From Pelmatolapia mariae (lineage: Eukaryota > Chordata > Actinopteri > Cichliformes > Cichlidae): a DNA stretch of 64,000 nt. The DNA is taken from contig NC_086246.1 of assembly GCF_036321145.2 (NCBI RefSeq), forward strand, positions 50,182,501 through 50,246,500. The letters are read 5' to 3'. Below the pieces are notes generated by a model. It was not told where the DNA came from. It was given only the letters and a program-made list of their open reading frames with translations, and searched no databases. The translations under genes were made by a program, and so were the position numbers. Position 1 is the stretch's first letter; each line of letters begins with the position of its first letter. This document shows, piece after piece, positions 50,470 through 61,580 of the stretch.

Positions 50470-52969
50470 AACAGAGAGGCTGCACATGTTCCATCACTGT
50501 GTAACGAGAAAAAACAAGTGATTATTTCCCCGTCTGCAACATTTTTTTCTGGTTTATTAACATTCTTATTTATTTTTTCCCAGGACGTCACGCATTGTTA
50601 CCGCTACTGCCAATCAAATCTATTGCTTAAGTCGTTCTATGGCCTGTAACGGGAAAGACTGTTTCAAAACCCGTGCCAGTTGTAAACTAGTTGTAAATTT
50701 TTGCTATGCAATAAGGATATGGGGAAAGACCCACTTGCACTGGCCTCTTGCTGAGTTATGACAATTTCTTTTCTCAAATATAAGAAAATAAAAGGGAAAA
50801 TACAAGAGAAAAACAGGAACTCAGATGAAAAGGTGCCCCTCCCTGTAGATAGTGAGGTTTCATACTATATATCTTCTCTTGCAGCTGGGGCTGTTGGCTT
50901 GGGTGTGCAGGCCGCACTTACATTGTTCACACATAGCCACCACGCATGAAACCCTTGTCTTCTGTAAACCCCCTGCCATGCGCCAGTGGGCCCCCAACCA
51001 CATGCGAGGCAGACATTACTGCTGAAGCTGTGACCATTTTCAAGCCATAAACACACAAACACAAGAAGTGCCCTGCAAGAAGCAGAAAGCAGTGGCAGAC
51101 CCCAAAATTAAGAAACCAAATTTCAGACATGAGCAAAACCAGAGCTCGTGGCCGAACACGAGTGACGTTTTCAAAGAGCTGTTGTTATGCATTTAATGCT
51201 CCAGCCAAGCAGGCTGTAATTGTGCTGCTGCACTGTAATTATCATTTATCAAATGCCAAAAAAAGTCAAATGATACCAATCATACCAGCGCCCAATTATT
51301 CTTATAAGCAGATATCCCTTTTTATTCTCGCAGTCGCCTGCGTCTGCATGAATTATTCCAGTTTGCACGGTTTGTTTAACAAACAGCGAGACAAGGTCGC
51401 CCATGCATATATATTTGACCTACATTGTGTGTACTGTAATTAACTACATAATTTCTGTGCTGTCCCCCTGCGAAACTAACACAACTTCTCCTTTTTTAGT
51501 GTTGAAGACACGTCCTCCATCATGGTCGATAGAGGACTTGTGTTACTCTGTATAGATCTAAAGGTGGTGGCGAAACTGTTATTGTGAATAAACTGAGGAA
51601 AAAGAAAAACACCCGGAAAATGTACAACAAGCTACAACATCCTGAGGTGTCAACAACACCCACGACTGTTGAAAACGCCCTTACTCTGAAAATACAACTT
51701 CAAAGCACTCCATAACCACAATGTGCGTATCTGGCCACAACTGCATGAGTGTGTGTTTTTTCTTCTTCACTGATAAGCAGTCCAGCTCTGCAGGTCTCCA
51801 CTTCAAGGGATTTAAACAAAAGTGCGTCCTCAACTATGACCAGCGATATTACTGTTTCCAGTGACAGCCACCAAATTACTGCCAAGCATCTTTTAAATGT
51901 GTGTACTGCTGAGGATTACAAAGGGCCTGTGCCTATCCTTGTACGCAACACCAGCAGACTCAGGCCTGCAGAGGAAAACCTATACCAGCATGCAAACTAA
52001 AGCTAAGGTGAAAATGCATGAATGCAGAGGAGAGCAGCTGATGGGTCACCAATAGGGAATCAATTATTCTAAAGAACAAGTCACCATGTTGCTACAATAT
52101 CGTACTCACGAAATTTGTTCTTGCCAGGTCTTTGTTTACAGATTTCAGACTTCCTCTCTTTCTTCTTGTGAAAATATAATCGACGGTGAGTACTTTCATG
52201 CCTTAAACACTTAGCAGAGTTAGGAAATCCACAACGTCCTGAAGGCCTGTTTTTCTATGGTGAACTTTTGTGCATTTTTCAAGTTTTCTGTTGAAATTAA
52301 CACAAATGTGGAGTTGTGCACTTTGGCTTGTTTTTTTGTTGTTGTTGTTGTTGTTTTTTTCCTGCAGTGGTTAACCAATGAAAGATTAAAAAACCCAGAA
52401 AATTGCTGTTGTGCCAGTTTTTACATCAGATTATTGACTGTTTTCACCACAGCCAGTGTCACTGACATCACTAACCTTTGATGAGTGATACGAGTGATTG
52501 AAAACACCTGCGCTTTCTTCGCTGATGGCGTAATCACACGTGAAGCATTCTTAAAAGCAAAGTAGTGATAACAGCAGTATCCGTTAGTAAGATGCAAGTT
52601 CTCCCAAGGAAGGACTTGGAGTGCAGTTTCAAGACATGCAATGCAGAGTTTCCATTTTATTTAAATCCAAGTTCTTTTGACACTTGAAGAAACTGACAGT
52701 AGAAAAGTCGTTTATAGAGTCATTGCACAAAGGAAGACAGACTGGTCCACAACACAGACCCTGTGAAAGACGTTTCTCTAACCGGCTGACGTCACCTGCT
52801 GATTTGAGAACACCTGTTATGAAAGCTCGAGCTGAACGTTTTACCATCAACATTTCGGTATTTCTAAAGTGGACCTGATGAGGAAGGAGCACATCTGCCT
52901 GTGAAATCAGTGATGACACTCCATGCTTATTGGCTAACAACTTCTAATCAACAAGTCACAGCTGATGGA
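50470..52969. other. Upstream flank of s1pr4, unassigned
   Basis: No exon recognised. Possible regulatory DNA for s1pr4 cannot be distinguished from neutral sequence by reading. Confidence 0.3.
52331..52361. repeat. (GTT)n microsatellite
   Basis: Seven T, six GTT units and another T run. It lies next to a CCTGCAG that looks like an acceptor but leads into no frame. Confidence 0.9.
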
Positions 52970-53185
52970 CGAAGCCTTGATAGTCTCCCTTTTTGACTCC
53001 ATTTATAACCAGAATATAAAAACTTATATTCACTGTTACCTGAAACTAGTGACAGAGTCCAGCAATACATCAGGTTTATTGAAGTCACGGGTGGAGGGGT
53101 GGGGGCTCCCATTGATTCCTGTACAACTACTAATCTTTTTGCAACCAGTCGCTCCCCTGCTGACCATTTAATAGAATGCAGGTGA
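52970..53185. repeat. Dispersed repeat fragment
   Basis: Contains 'tttgcaaccagtcgctcccc' and 'gctgaccatttaatagaatg', characteristic of a teleost family also sampled at 54440-54560, where 'ttttggcaaccacagctatc' and a 'tggtggtcagattaaatgc' segment occur. Confidence 0.5.
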
Positions 53186-53400
53186 AACGGGCAGTCCACA
53201 CAGGAAGAGATTCACAGTGACGTGACCTCCAGACACTATAGTGAGTCGATGACACTCGGCAGCTAAAATAACCACCTGTGATACAAACTGGGCAGGTTCC
53301 AAGTTAAGTGGATAGACAGTCTGTTGGGTGGACGTAGCTGTTTATGTCACCCATCTTATTAAGTCCTGATTTGACCCTGATATTTGCTTCATCACCATTT

Positions 53401-53450
53401 TGGCTGTAAAAGAAAGGGGTGGCCCATTTCTTTATATTTTGCTAGGAAAT
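53401..53450 (-). repeat. End fragment of dispersed repeat, antisense
   Basis: The reverse complement reads 'agcaaaatataaagaaatgg' followed by a GCCACCCC block, matching the plus-strand ends near 54268 and 61545. Confidence 0.55.
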
Positions 53451-53454
53451 AATA

Positions 53455-53680
53455 AAACCTGTTCTTTTATAGCACTTTTCTACTCATCTGAGCACTCAAA
53501 GCACAACTTGTTCATTCACCCATTTGCACAAGCACTTTTTCCTAACTAACATTCACACATCATTCATACTACGATGGATATTTGGCAGGTAGACTGGAGC
53601 AGACTAGGGTCAGACCACCAGCAGTAGGTGAGCTGATCTACCACCTGAGCTACAGCCACCCCACCCCACAATGGGAAACA
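53455..53680 (-). mobile_element. tRNA-like SINE, antisense
   Basis: The reverse complement starts 'gtggctgtagctcaggtgg' (A-box), followed by a 'tctgaccctagtctgctcc' B-box region, and ends with 'gagtagaaaagtgctataaa'. It is the same superfamily as the copy at 18498-18757 but diverged. Confidence 0.65.
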
Positions 53681-53939
53681 GGTGCAAAAATACATGGAAA
53701 TGCAGTGTATGAGGCAAAAATAGTGTGAACATTTCGACTGATCTTGAAAGTCAGTGAATTGGGTCAAATGAAGGGCTAGATGCACGTCTCAGGTCCTGCG
53801 TCAGGTCTTTTTCATACTTCCATAGAACACGACTCTCACGTGCTGTTTATCTGCTGCTGATCGTTTTTAGGGCTGACACTTCTTCTTTTGTTCTCCACTT
53901 GTCCTGTTTCCTCAGTTTCCTTAAGGACACACACTGCAT

Positions 53940-54320
53940 CAACATATGCCGAGTTTTCAGCTAACAGCTGATTGGGAATCACCTTGTTGGTGCAAAAATA
54001 CCTTTTTGCGCCTGTCAGACTGTTTTGGCATTTTCCATAGATTCAGCCAGAGAAATGGAAACACATCACGTGTTTTTGCAATAAACAGTCTAAACATTTG
54101 AAAATGTGTTCTTTGCTAAGTTGTCTGTTATGTGCACTCACAACACTGATTTATCCCTTCAGTTAGGTATTCACAGTTACTCACGGCAAACATTTCTGTG
54201 AAGATAGTCAGGTACAAAGACTGTCTAAAGAAAACTTCTCCAGAAAGCTGAAGAGCACTGTAAAAAGATTAGCAAAATATAAAGACATTGGGTGGCTCAA
54301 GACATTTGCACATTAGTGTA
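53940..54320 (+). repeat. Dispersed repeat related to 61035-61580
   Basis: Shares 'aatcaccttgttggt', 'tgtttttgcaa' and 'gcaaaatataaaga' blocks in the same order with the right-hand copy, and ends 'gtggctcaagacatttgcac'. Confidence 0.6.
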
Positions 54321-54409
54321 AATCTGCATGCTCATTAAATATCAATTTGTAATTGACAATGTGTTGTTTCCCAAAGGTAGCCTTCCATTTATGAAAACTG
54401 ACAAAAAAT

Positions 54410-54565
54410 GCTTTAATGACCCAAAATGAGCGACTGAATTCAGAGAGCTACTTTTCCATTGACTTCTACGTGACAAGAAGTCTTTTGGCAACCACAGCTA
54501 TCGCCATCTGGTGGTCAGATTAAATGCAGGTTTCAGGTTTTTTCTGACCCAGAAGGCACGTCCGT
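54410..54565. repeat. Dispersed repeat fragment containing a CTCF-like core
   Basis: Includes the 'cattgacttctacgtgac' phrase seen repeatedly in fish. At 54505-54518 the reverse strand reads CCACCAGATGGCGA, matching nearly all of the CTCF core. Confidence 0.5.
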
Positions 54566-54689
54566 GTTTCTCCATGTTGTAGGTTCGGGGATGGACACTC
54601 ATGTCCCATCCTCAACCAACAGTCTAATCAACTCCAGTCAAAGACTGTCATTATAAGGAGTGACTCCTCGTAATGATAAGCAGCTGGTT

Positions 54690-55498
54690 CTGAAGTCAGT
54701 GGCTGATCTGAAAACCAGCAACAAACACTGCTTCCCTTCATTGGCTTCCTGTTAAATCCAGAATTCAAAATCCTGCTCCTCACATACAAGGTCTTAAATA
54801 ATCAGGCCCCATCTTATCTTAATGACCTTGTAGTACCATATCACCCTATTAGAGCACTTCGCTCTCACACTGCAGGCTTACTTGTTGTTCCTAGAGTATT
54901 TAAAAGTAGAATGGGAGGCAGAGCCTTCAGTTTTCAGGCCCCTCTTCTGTGGAACCAGCTTCCAGTTTGGATTCAGGAGACAGACACTATCTCTACTTTC
55001 AAGGTTAAGCTTCAAACTTTCCTTTTTGCTAAAGCATATAGTTAGGGCTGGACCAGGTGACCCTGAATCCTCCCTTAGTTATGCTGCAATAGACGTAGGC
55101 TGCTGGGGGATTCCCATGATGCACTGGGTTTTTCCTTTCCAGTCACCTTTCTCACTCAGACCTCTTTGCTGAATCATATCTGAATCATATCTGTTATTAA
55201 TCTCTGTCTCTCTTCCACAGCATGTCTTTATCCTGTCTTTTCTCCTTCTCTCACCCCAACCAATCACAGCAGATGGCCCCGCCCCTCCCTGAGTCTGGCT
55301 CTGCTGGAGGTTTCTTCCTGTTAAAAGGGAGTTTTTCCTTCCCACTGTCGCCAAAGTGCTTGTTCATAGGGGGTCATATGATTGTTGGGTTTTTTTTCTC
55401 TGTATGTATTATTGTAGGGGCTACCTCACAATATAAAGCGCCTTGAGGCGACTGTTGTTGTGATTTGGCGCTGTATAAATAAAATTGAAGTGAATTGA
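54690..55498 (+). mobile_element. L2/Rex1-type LINE, 3' part with a long intact RT tail
   Basis: HWLPVKSRIQ is followed by an apparent small deletion and frame change. From 54770 a frame then stays open for 91 codons to a TAG at 55043. It encodes the conserved C-terminal end (LLTYKVLN, APSYLNDL, ALRSH, SRMGGRAFSFQAPLLWNQLP, FKVKLQTFLF). The 3' UTR follows, ending in 'ggcgctgtataaataaaatt'. It is the best preserved and probably youngest LINE copy here, though 5'-truncated. Confidence 0.88.
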
Positions 55499-55665
55499 AC
55501 ACGAAAACTTCACAACATACTGCAAATTTAGATTAGCTTACATATTGGTAAACACTTGCCTGTAACCTGTAGCACTCCACCAGCTAGTTCATATCACATA
55601 CTTGAATCATTGTTAGACTGTACAAACTGACTGAGACCTGCCTTCCTTCTAATTGTTGGGTCTTT

Positions 55666-55765
55666 GATGTCACCTTTGACATCTACGAGATAAACGTGAA
55701 ACAGATCAAATGAGCTGAGTTGAAGAAACAGCTTGATGGTGCAAAGAGCCTGAAGGAGCAGAAAG
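55666..55765 (+). pseudogene. Candidate decayed exon or exon-like sequence
   Basis: A frame reads DVTFDIYEINVKQIK, one TGA stop, then AELKKQLDGAKSLKEQK, ending at AAAG|GTGAGT, a very good donor at 55766. The charged, helical composition looks coding, but the internal stop, a weak upstream acceptor and the repeat-rich setting argue for a relic or coincidence. I cannot assign a parent gene. Confidence 0.25.
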
Positions 55766-57094
55766 GTGAGTGTAATGACTCATGGCCTTTATTTGTCACC
55801 ATAGATTATGAAGGTGACACCAGCTGGTGTCGCAACAGGTGTTTCAGAAGGTGAACATGACTGTTTGGTGTTGAGAGAGCAACATCTGGTGGTGGAAAAG
55901 CAATGTTACGGTTAATTTCCTGCTAAGAATAAAAGAATCCAGGAAACGGCTGGACTGTGTGGAAGAACTCTTAGCTTAAAATCTAATCTTAGAATCTCAG
56001 TTTTGAGTAAGTTATCTCAGAACTTTGACTTACTTGCTCAAACATCTGAGAAAAAAACTCAAAATTGAGAAAATAACAGAAAAGTTTGAATTACCAAGTT
56101 CAAATTTTCAGATAATGAGCCACAAATTTGGCTTTTTTTGTTGTTGACAGAAGCAGGTTGACACTGGACTGTTTTAGGATGCTGGAGTTATTTAAGCTAT
56201 GGATGGCAGATTTGGTTTTGTTTTTTAAAAAGGTCAATTTTAACTCACAGTTTCACATCTGTATATTTGGAACAGTGGTTTCATAGTAAATTCAGCACAC
56301 TTTCTATCACACTGTGGGAAAATCCCCCCACAAACCACCACACTCTGACAAATAAAACAAAAAAACAATTAAAACAATGCACAATAGAGCTATGCTAAGC
56401 ATATTCCCCCATAAAGACTTAAGGTTTGTGCTTAAAATCTTTGTTAGAGACAGCGATAAAATGCTAAAAGAAAGGATGGTCACAAGTTCAAACAAGTTCA
56501 AAATGGGCCTGTGGAATGGGGACGATACATCTGCTTTACCTTACTCAAACGAAGTCTGTGCATTTTTCATTTTGTCATTTAAGTGAAGAAAAAATTGTAT
56601 TTTGTGCTTTTTTTTCTCATGTGCATTTTTATTACAATCCTGGTGATTTTCCTTAATCTGGAAAATCCCTGTGCTAATAAGAATGAAGTGCCTGCCAAGT
56701 AAGCTAAAGCAATGAATAAAGGAAAATAAAAATAAATGAGTTTTGTTGTCCCTCCTACCAGGAAGTAGCAAGCAGAACAGAATGTACACAACAGTGTATT
56801 TAATGTCAGTCTGTTGTGAGTTGGGTTTTCAAGCTCTTCTCTAAGTCTTTAGCATTTCTCCTGCTTCTGGCGTCCCATCTTCCTCATGTTGCTATCACTT
56901 GGTATAGCTGCATCTTGGTAGATCCCACAGTTGATGGTGACGTATGCTATTGGCTTGAAGTTTGAACAATTACTCTATCTACCAGCAGCTGGTTTTGGCC
57001 CCTCTGGTATTCCTGCAAATTCCTTTCTGTGCTCAGAACTGAGCCATGTGCCTGTCCGTCTTAGCTCGGGTCGTATACAGAATACAGTGAAACT
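55766..57094. other. Unassigned AT-rich noncoding sequence
   Basis: No element recognised apart from the candidate exon just upstream. Confidence 0.35.
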
Positions 57095-57560
57095 GGGGTC
57101 TCAAACATTAGGCCTGGGGGCCTAGAAAATATTCCAATTTGGCCCAATGAAGAATGAAGAGGGGATAATTTTCAACTTTTAAATGTATTTTAATATGTTT
57201 AACAGCTTTTTCCTGCTGATAAAGAGCTCAGCTGTGACAATTATTACTATACCAAAGTAATTAAGTAACAGATAAAGAATTAAATGACAGAGAAGTTCTT
57301 GGGTTTTTTTCACTATTAGCTGTAGAAATTTCTGTTTTGCTTTGTTTTGTTTTTTAGTTGACAGATTGAAAATCAGATGGACTTTTCTTTTTCTCCCGTT
57401 CTGGGCTCTCCACTCTAGCTTCAACAATTTTCTAAATAATTCAAAAACATTAAAATGTACATGAAAAAAATTAACAGCATTCATCCCACAGTCAAGCAGT
57501 TGTTTTGGTGTGAGAATGATGCCTTTAGCATAAATTGCTACAGGAGGAAAAGAAGGCCAG
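57095..57560. repeat. Possible hAT-derived repeat remnant
   Basis: Starts with 'ggggtctcaaacattaggcc' and 'gggggcctagaaaat', resembling the end of hAT-like elements reading 'tctcaaac.tgcggcccg'. The remainder is AT-rich and decayed. Confidence 0.35.
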
Positions 57561-58867
57561 ATTATTTAAAGAGTAAAGTGATGATCTGCCAAAAAGTTAT
57601 TTCTGCTATTTAAGCTGCTGTAAACATGACAACATGAACTTTAGACCAACATAAACTTTGAATATGTTGGCCTATAATCTGTCAGCTATATGTCAAGTAT
57701 ATGAATGATATCAGTTCATTTAAGTCAGAGTGAACAGTCCTGTTTCAAGGTGGATCCGTTTTTGGCAAAGTGAAGTTTATATATCGTTTATTCATCCAGG
57801 TAAAATGTGTCATTAGATTAAAAATGTGTTTTTCAAGAGATATCTGGCCAAGAGAGCAGCAGGAACTGAAACAAATATAGCATAACAGTTTAATAAAGAT
57901 CATTTAAGTGGATTGAACACAGAGTAGGTACAATAACCTACATAAGCAGAAAATTGTAATCAAAAACCAAAACTGCATGTCAGATACAACAGTAAAACAA
58001 TTATAGATCCCATTGTTTCCTTTTTGATTTTGTTGACACATCTATTATAATTGTTAAACTGTTTTTAAACATCAACAACAACTATAATTCTGCACTATTA
58101 AATTGTGTCCCACAACATATGTGCAACCCTGTTGCTAAAATATATTCAGGCTGTTTAAGGAAGAGACAAAAACAGTGAGATGGCATGACAAAGAAGAGGT
58201 GACATGTCCAGTCGTTTGCTCAGTGCAGGTCAGTGCAGGTCAAAGGTCAGTCCTCTTTGACACATTTTGTATTTCGCCATTATTTTCTGATGAGACCGAG
58301 CATCACTGTAACCACTGTGACCCTGTAACCCGTATGACCAAAGGAAGACAAATAAATGTCAAAGTTTCCTTCCTTTATTTATATAACTACATTTGTCCTT
58401 GACTTTCACAGTGCATTACCATCCACTGCTCGCATGTTTTTAAGAGAAAACACTAATGCCAGCACTGATGTGCAAGCCTGATACCATACGTTATAAATAT
58501 ATGTTAAAAGCATATGAAATTTTATTAAATCTGTGGCCCGGAGTATTTATTTGTCACATTAATGTGATAATCTAAAAATACATTTATTATAGCCACTTAG
58601 CCATGTTATCCTGTACAGCCCTGTTATCACTTTTAATAAAATAGTCATAAATGTTTTTCTTAACTCACAAGAATTTAATACAGCACCTTTGCATAAGTGT
58701 GAATTATTATATGAATAGTGTATTTGGGCAAATATATGAAAATATTTTTTTAAAACTAAAGTGTGTGGTTATTGAAAAGATAGAGTTTAATATTTAAAGT
58801 AAAATGTAATATAGAATAAAGAAATTGTATTATTTATGTTTTATTTTTATTTTATTTTCTCATTTTG
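57561..58867. other. Unassigned AT-rich noncoding sequence
   Basis: Includes a 'aggtcagtgcaggtc' direct duplication at 58226-58242. No gene. Confidence 0.35.
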
Positions 58868-59159
58868 TAACCGGAAGGTTGCCGGTTCGATCCCCAACTC
58901 TCTCTGTCCTGGTCGTTGTGTCCTTGGGCAAGACACTTCACCCTACCGCCTACTGGTGTTGGTCAGAGGGGCCGATGGCGCGATATGGCAGCCTCGCTTC
59001 TGTCAGTCTGCCCCAGGGCAGCTGTGGCTACAACTGTAGCTGCCTCCACCAGTGTGTGAATGTGAGAGTGAATGAATAGTGGAATTGTAAAGCGCTTTGG
59101 GGGTCTCGAAAAGCGCTATATATATGCAATCCATTACCATTATTATTATTATTATTATT
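58868..59159 (+). mobile_element. tRNA-like SINE, 5'-truncated, with ATT tail
   Basis: Begins at 'gtaaccggaaggttgccg' just before the B-box GGTTCGATCC, continues with 'tccttgggcaagacactt' and 'aaaagcgctatatata', and ends in an (ATT)n tract at 59133-59157. The A-box end is missing. Confidence 0.75.
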
Positions 59160-59478
59160 TTACATTGATATTATCCTATCTCTCTCCATATATCTCCATA
59201 TATATGTTTATATATATGTTTGATGGATGTATCATTAAAATTATAAAATAGAGGCTCAGTTCAATTGTATTACTATTATTTATTTATTTATTTAATACAA
59301 TTTTTGAAGCCTAAATTGTCCTCTTGACCCTTGAAAGGTTCTGCTATGTGAGGCTAGGTGTAAAGGTTTTGGAATAATAGTAGACGAAAGATCACCCAGC
59401 AGCATATACATACGGACTGTACAGAGATGACGTTCAAAGAATCTCGAGTATATTTATTGGGTAAAAAAAAGAGACGCG

Positions 59479-59492
59479 GTTGCTAGGACAAC
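59479..59492 (+). promoter_or_regulatory. X-box-like RFX binding site
   Basis: GTTGCT-AG-GACAAC fits the RFX consensus of two half sites with a 2-bp spacer. It lies about 750 bp upstream of the ATG at 60241. RFX sites are common in promoters of ciliary genes, but a single match does not assign function. Confidence 0.5.
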
Positions 59493-59561
59493 GGAACGCT
59501 CCACTAAAACTAGTGGTGTCAGAATACAAATAATACGCCTCAAAACAAAGTGGAGATGTTA

Positions 59562-59625
59562 ATAGCTATTTTAGCTGCTATTTAGCTGCTATTTAGCTGC
59601 TATTTGCTATATAGCTGCTATTTTA
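59562..59625. repeat. Short tandem repeat of a TAGCTGCTATTT unit
   Basis: Three to four copies of a 12-bp unit in direct succession, with one slipped copy containing an inserted TGCTATA. It is a local tandem expansion upstream of the right-hand gene. Confidence 0.85.
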
Positions 59626-59749
59626 TGTAGCTTACGTGAACTAGTCAATTGTGCCACCTCCCACTGAGGCGGAAAAAACAAACAAACAACAAAGAAAACA
59701 CGGGTGAAACACAAAGCCTTTGTGTGACACCTGTAGTACCACCGCTTAT

Positions 59750-59767
59750 CCAGCAGGGGGCGCTGCT
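59750..59767 (+). promoter_or_regulatory. CTCF-type motif
   Basis: The sequence contains CCAGCAGGGGGCGCT, essentially the textbook CTCF core, about 480 bp upstream of the ATG at 60241. CTCF sites mark insulators and loop anchors. Occupancy cannot be judged from sequence. Confidence 0.6.
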
Positions 59768-59829
59768 CTCCTACAAACGCCTGTGAGCAACAGGGTGTCT
59801 TTATCGTATAGAATCTGGTGTGTGTGCCT

Positions 59830-60240
59830 TTTTCCTCAACTTTTTCAGCTCAGCCTGCCGCTGCTGTTATTTAGGCACAGAGAAAGGAAGTAGCGACAGG
59901 CTAGCTGGTTAGCCGGTCTGAAATCACACCGCCTGTGAGGAAGGAGGAATTTTTATCCCCCCAAACGATTCTTTGCTGTTTAATGAGCGCGTTTAAGTGG
60001 TCTTCGCGTTTCCCTCTCTTTCATTTCAGGTTCTTTTCTCCTCGGATTGAAACCTTCAAACTGATTGAGCTTTGTCTGTTTGGGACTTCACCGTTCTTAG
60101 CCTGCGTGCTGTAAATCAGCCTTATTTCCACCAAAGGAGAGGGGGAAGAAGAGTAGATTATTATTTTGTTTTATTATTATTATTATTTGTCAGCAGTTGG
60201 TTGAATCGCGGGGAATGCTTTTGAGGATTACACCGCGACG
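59830..60240 (+). promoter_or_regulatory. 5' UTR and promoter-proximal region of the gene starting at 60241
   Basis: This stretch is richer in G+C than its flanks and free of recognisable repeats apart from a short ATT tract near 60160-60190. A good acceptor-like sequence (pyrimidine tract then CAG at 60027-60029) raises the chance that the 5' UTR is itself split, with an exon starting at 60030. I could not pick a matching upstream donor with confidence. The transcription start is undetermined. Confidence 0.4.
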
Positions 60241-60262
60241 ATGAGAAAAACAGACGGCAAAG
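60241..60262 (+). CDS. Start of an unidentified gene, first coding exon only
   Basis: An ATG opens a short frame encoding MRKTDGK, then AAAG|GTACGT forms a consensus splice donor with the exon ending at 60262 in phase 1. The upstream 400 bases look like a GC-richer 5' UTR and promoter, unlike the AT-rich surroundings. The rest of the gene must lie beyond the window, since the following 3.7 kb shows no convincing second coding exon. Seven residues are too few to name the product. I considered neighbours of human S1PR4 on 19p13.3 and none matched from memory. Confidence 0.5.
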
Positions 60263-61034
60263 GTACGTTAAAGTCAGTTTGCTTGAGCTCTTAGCTTTTT
60301 ACGAGCTCCTTCTTTTATTTTTTAATGAAAAAGTTTTTACAGTAAAGTCCTAAATGTGTTGCAGTGTTTATGCTTTAGTTGCCGTTGCTATGTGTTTTAT
60401 TTTTAAGGTTACCAGGCACTACATTGACGGAGCTGTTATAGGAAGTTAATGTGAGGCGGCTCATAATGCGTTAACCCTTTCACCGTCCCCCTTCAAAGCC
60501 CCATTTTAAGACACGCTATCAGGCAGCATTCCCAGTTTTTGGACCGGTTTTGGTCTGTTTGTCAAAGCATGTCAGTGACACAGTAGCGGAGCTGCATCCG
60601 TTGTGTGAACGTCCGAGAATCGAGGCAGACTCGTTGCAGTGCAGTGTCCGCGGGCCCGGTTAGGTGACGAACCTTTCTGTCACCGGGCTGTCGTCTTCTC
60701 ACTGTGAAAGGATCCCGCTTGTTTTGTGTTGGGTGACATAAATCCAGCCAGAATGATCCAGGAAGTGTCAGCTGTTGTTGCAAACTGTTGTGCATGTGGC
60801 ACATGAAGACATGAGAGATTGTAGCCCTAATTCATTATTGTTGCACAATCAAAGGTGACGTATACTCGTACACAGAGCTGTGCTAAAGTCTCGAGTCGAC
60901 CCTCGTTTCTTGTATTTTGGTAGGAAAACGAAGGAAAAGTTGCAGCGATTTATGGAAAAGTGCAACCGTAAATCTAAGTCCATTATACAGGGCAAAACCA
61001 GAGATGGCCCAATTTTCTAATGAGCCTGAAAATC
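60263..61034 (+). other. Probable first intron, proximal part
   Basis: Starts with GTACGT at the proposed donor. It holds no clear open frame or repeat that I can name; a GC-richer patch at 60560-60800 may be promoter-associated. Confidence 0.3.
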
Positions 61035-61580
61035 AGTGTTTGGTATGATTTCTTTAAAGTTTCAGGAATAGCTCTCCAGGCTTGTTCGAGGACATTCAGA
61101 GTTCATCCTTGGATGTTGATCGCTTTTTATTCCATTTTTGTCCCGCGGTGTTTCAGTAATGTCCAGGTTCGGGCTCTGGGGTGGTGATAGTAGTTTTTGT
61201 GAATCACCTTGTTGGTACAAAAATACTACTTCATGCTTGAAGAAATGGGACCAAATGACATGTTTTTGCAACAGGCTGCTATCAACAAGTGCCTAAAGAC
61301 ACAGCTGAAAACGGGTTCTCTGCCAGGTTTTCTATTATGTGTGGGGATGATACTGATTCATCTTTTGAGTTATGTACCTTTTTATGCTTTAGTGATTCAT
61401 AGGTCAGTGACACAACAAACAAACAATAAGAAGCATTGCTCTGAAAATGGTCTGGTATGAAGGCTGCAGGCAGCTCCAGAAAATTTTTATTTATTTATTT
61501 TTTTAGAAATTGAAAGTCTAGCTCCTTGGAGGCAAAATATAAAGAAATGGGAGATGACCTCATACTTTTGCTGTAAGTAT
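61035..61580. repeat. Dispersed repeat, probably DNA-transposon derived
   Basis: It opens with a stretch I recognise from many fish genomes ('caggaatagctctccaggct'). It shares several blocks with 53940-54320: the 'aatcaccttgttggt' segment, a 'tgtttttgcaa' segment, and the terminal 'gcaaaatataaaga' segment. The class is uncertain. Confidence 0.55.

Noticed and set aside
50331..50591. Cys/Val-rich frame across the CA repeat
   Set aside because: Pure translation of a microsatellite.
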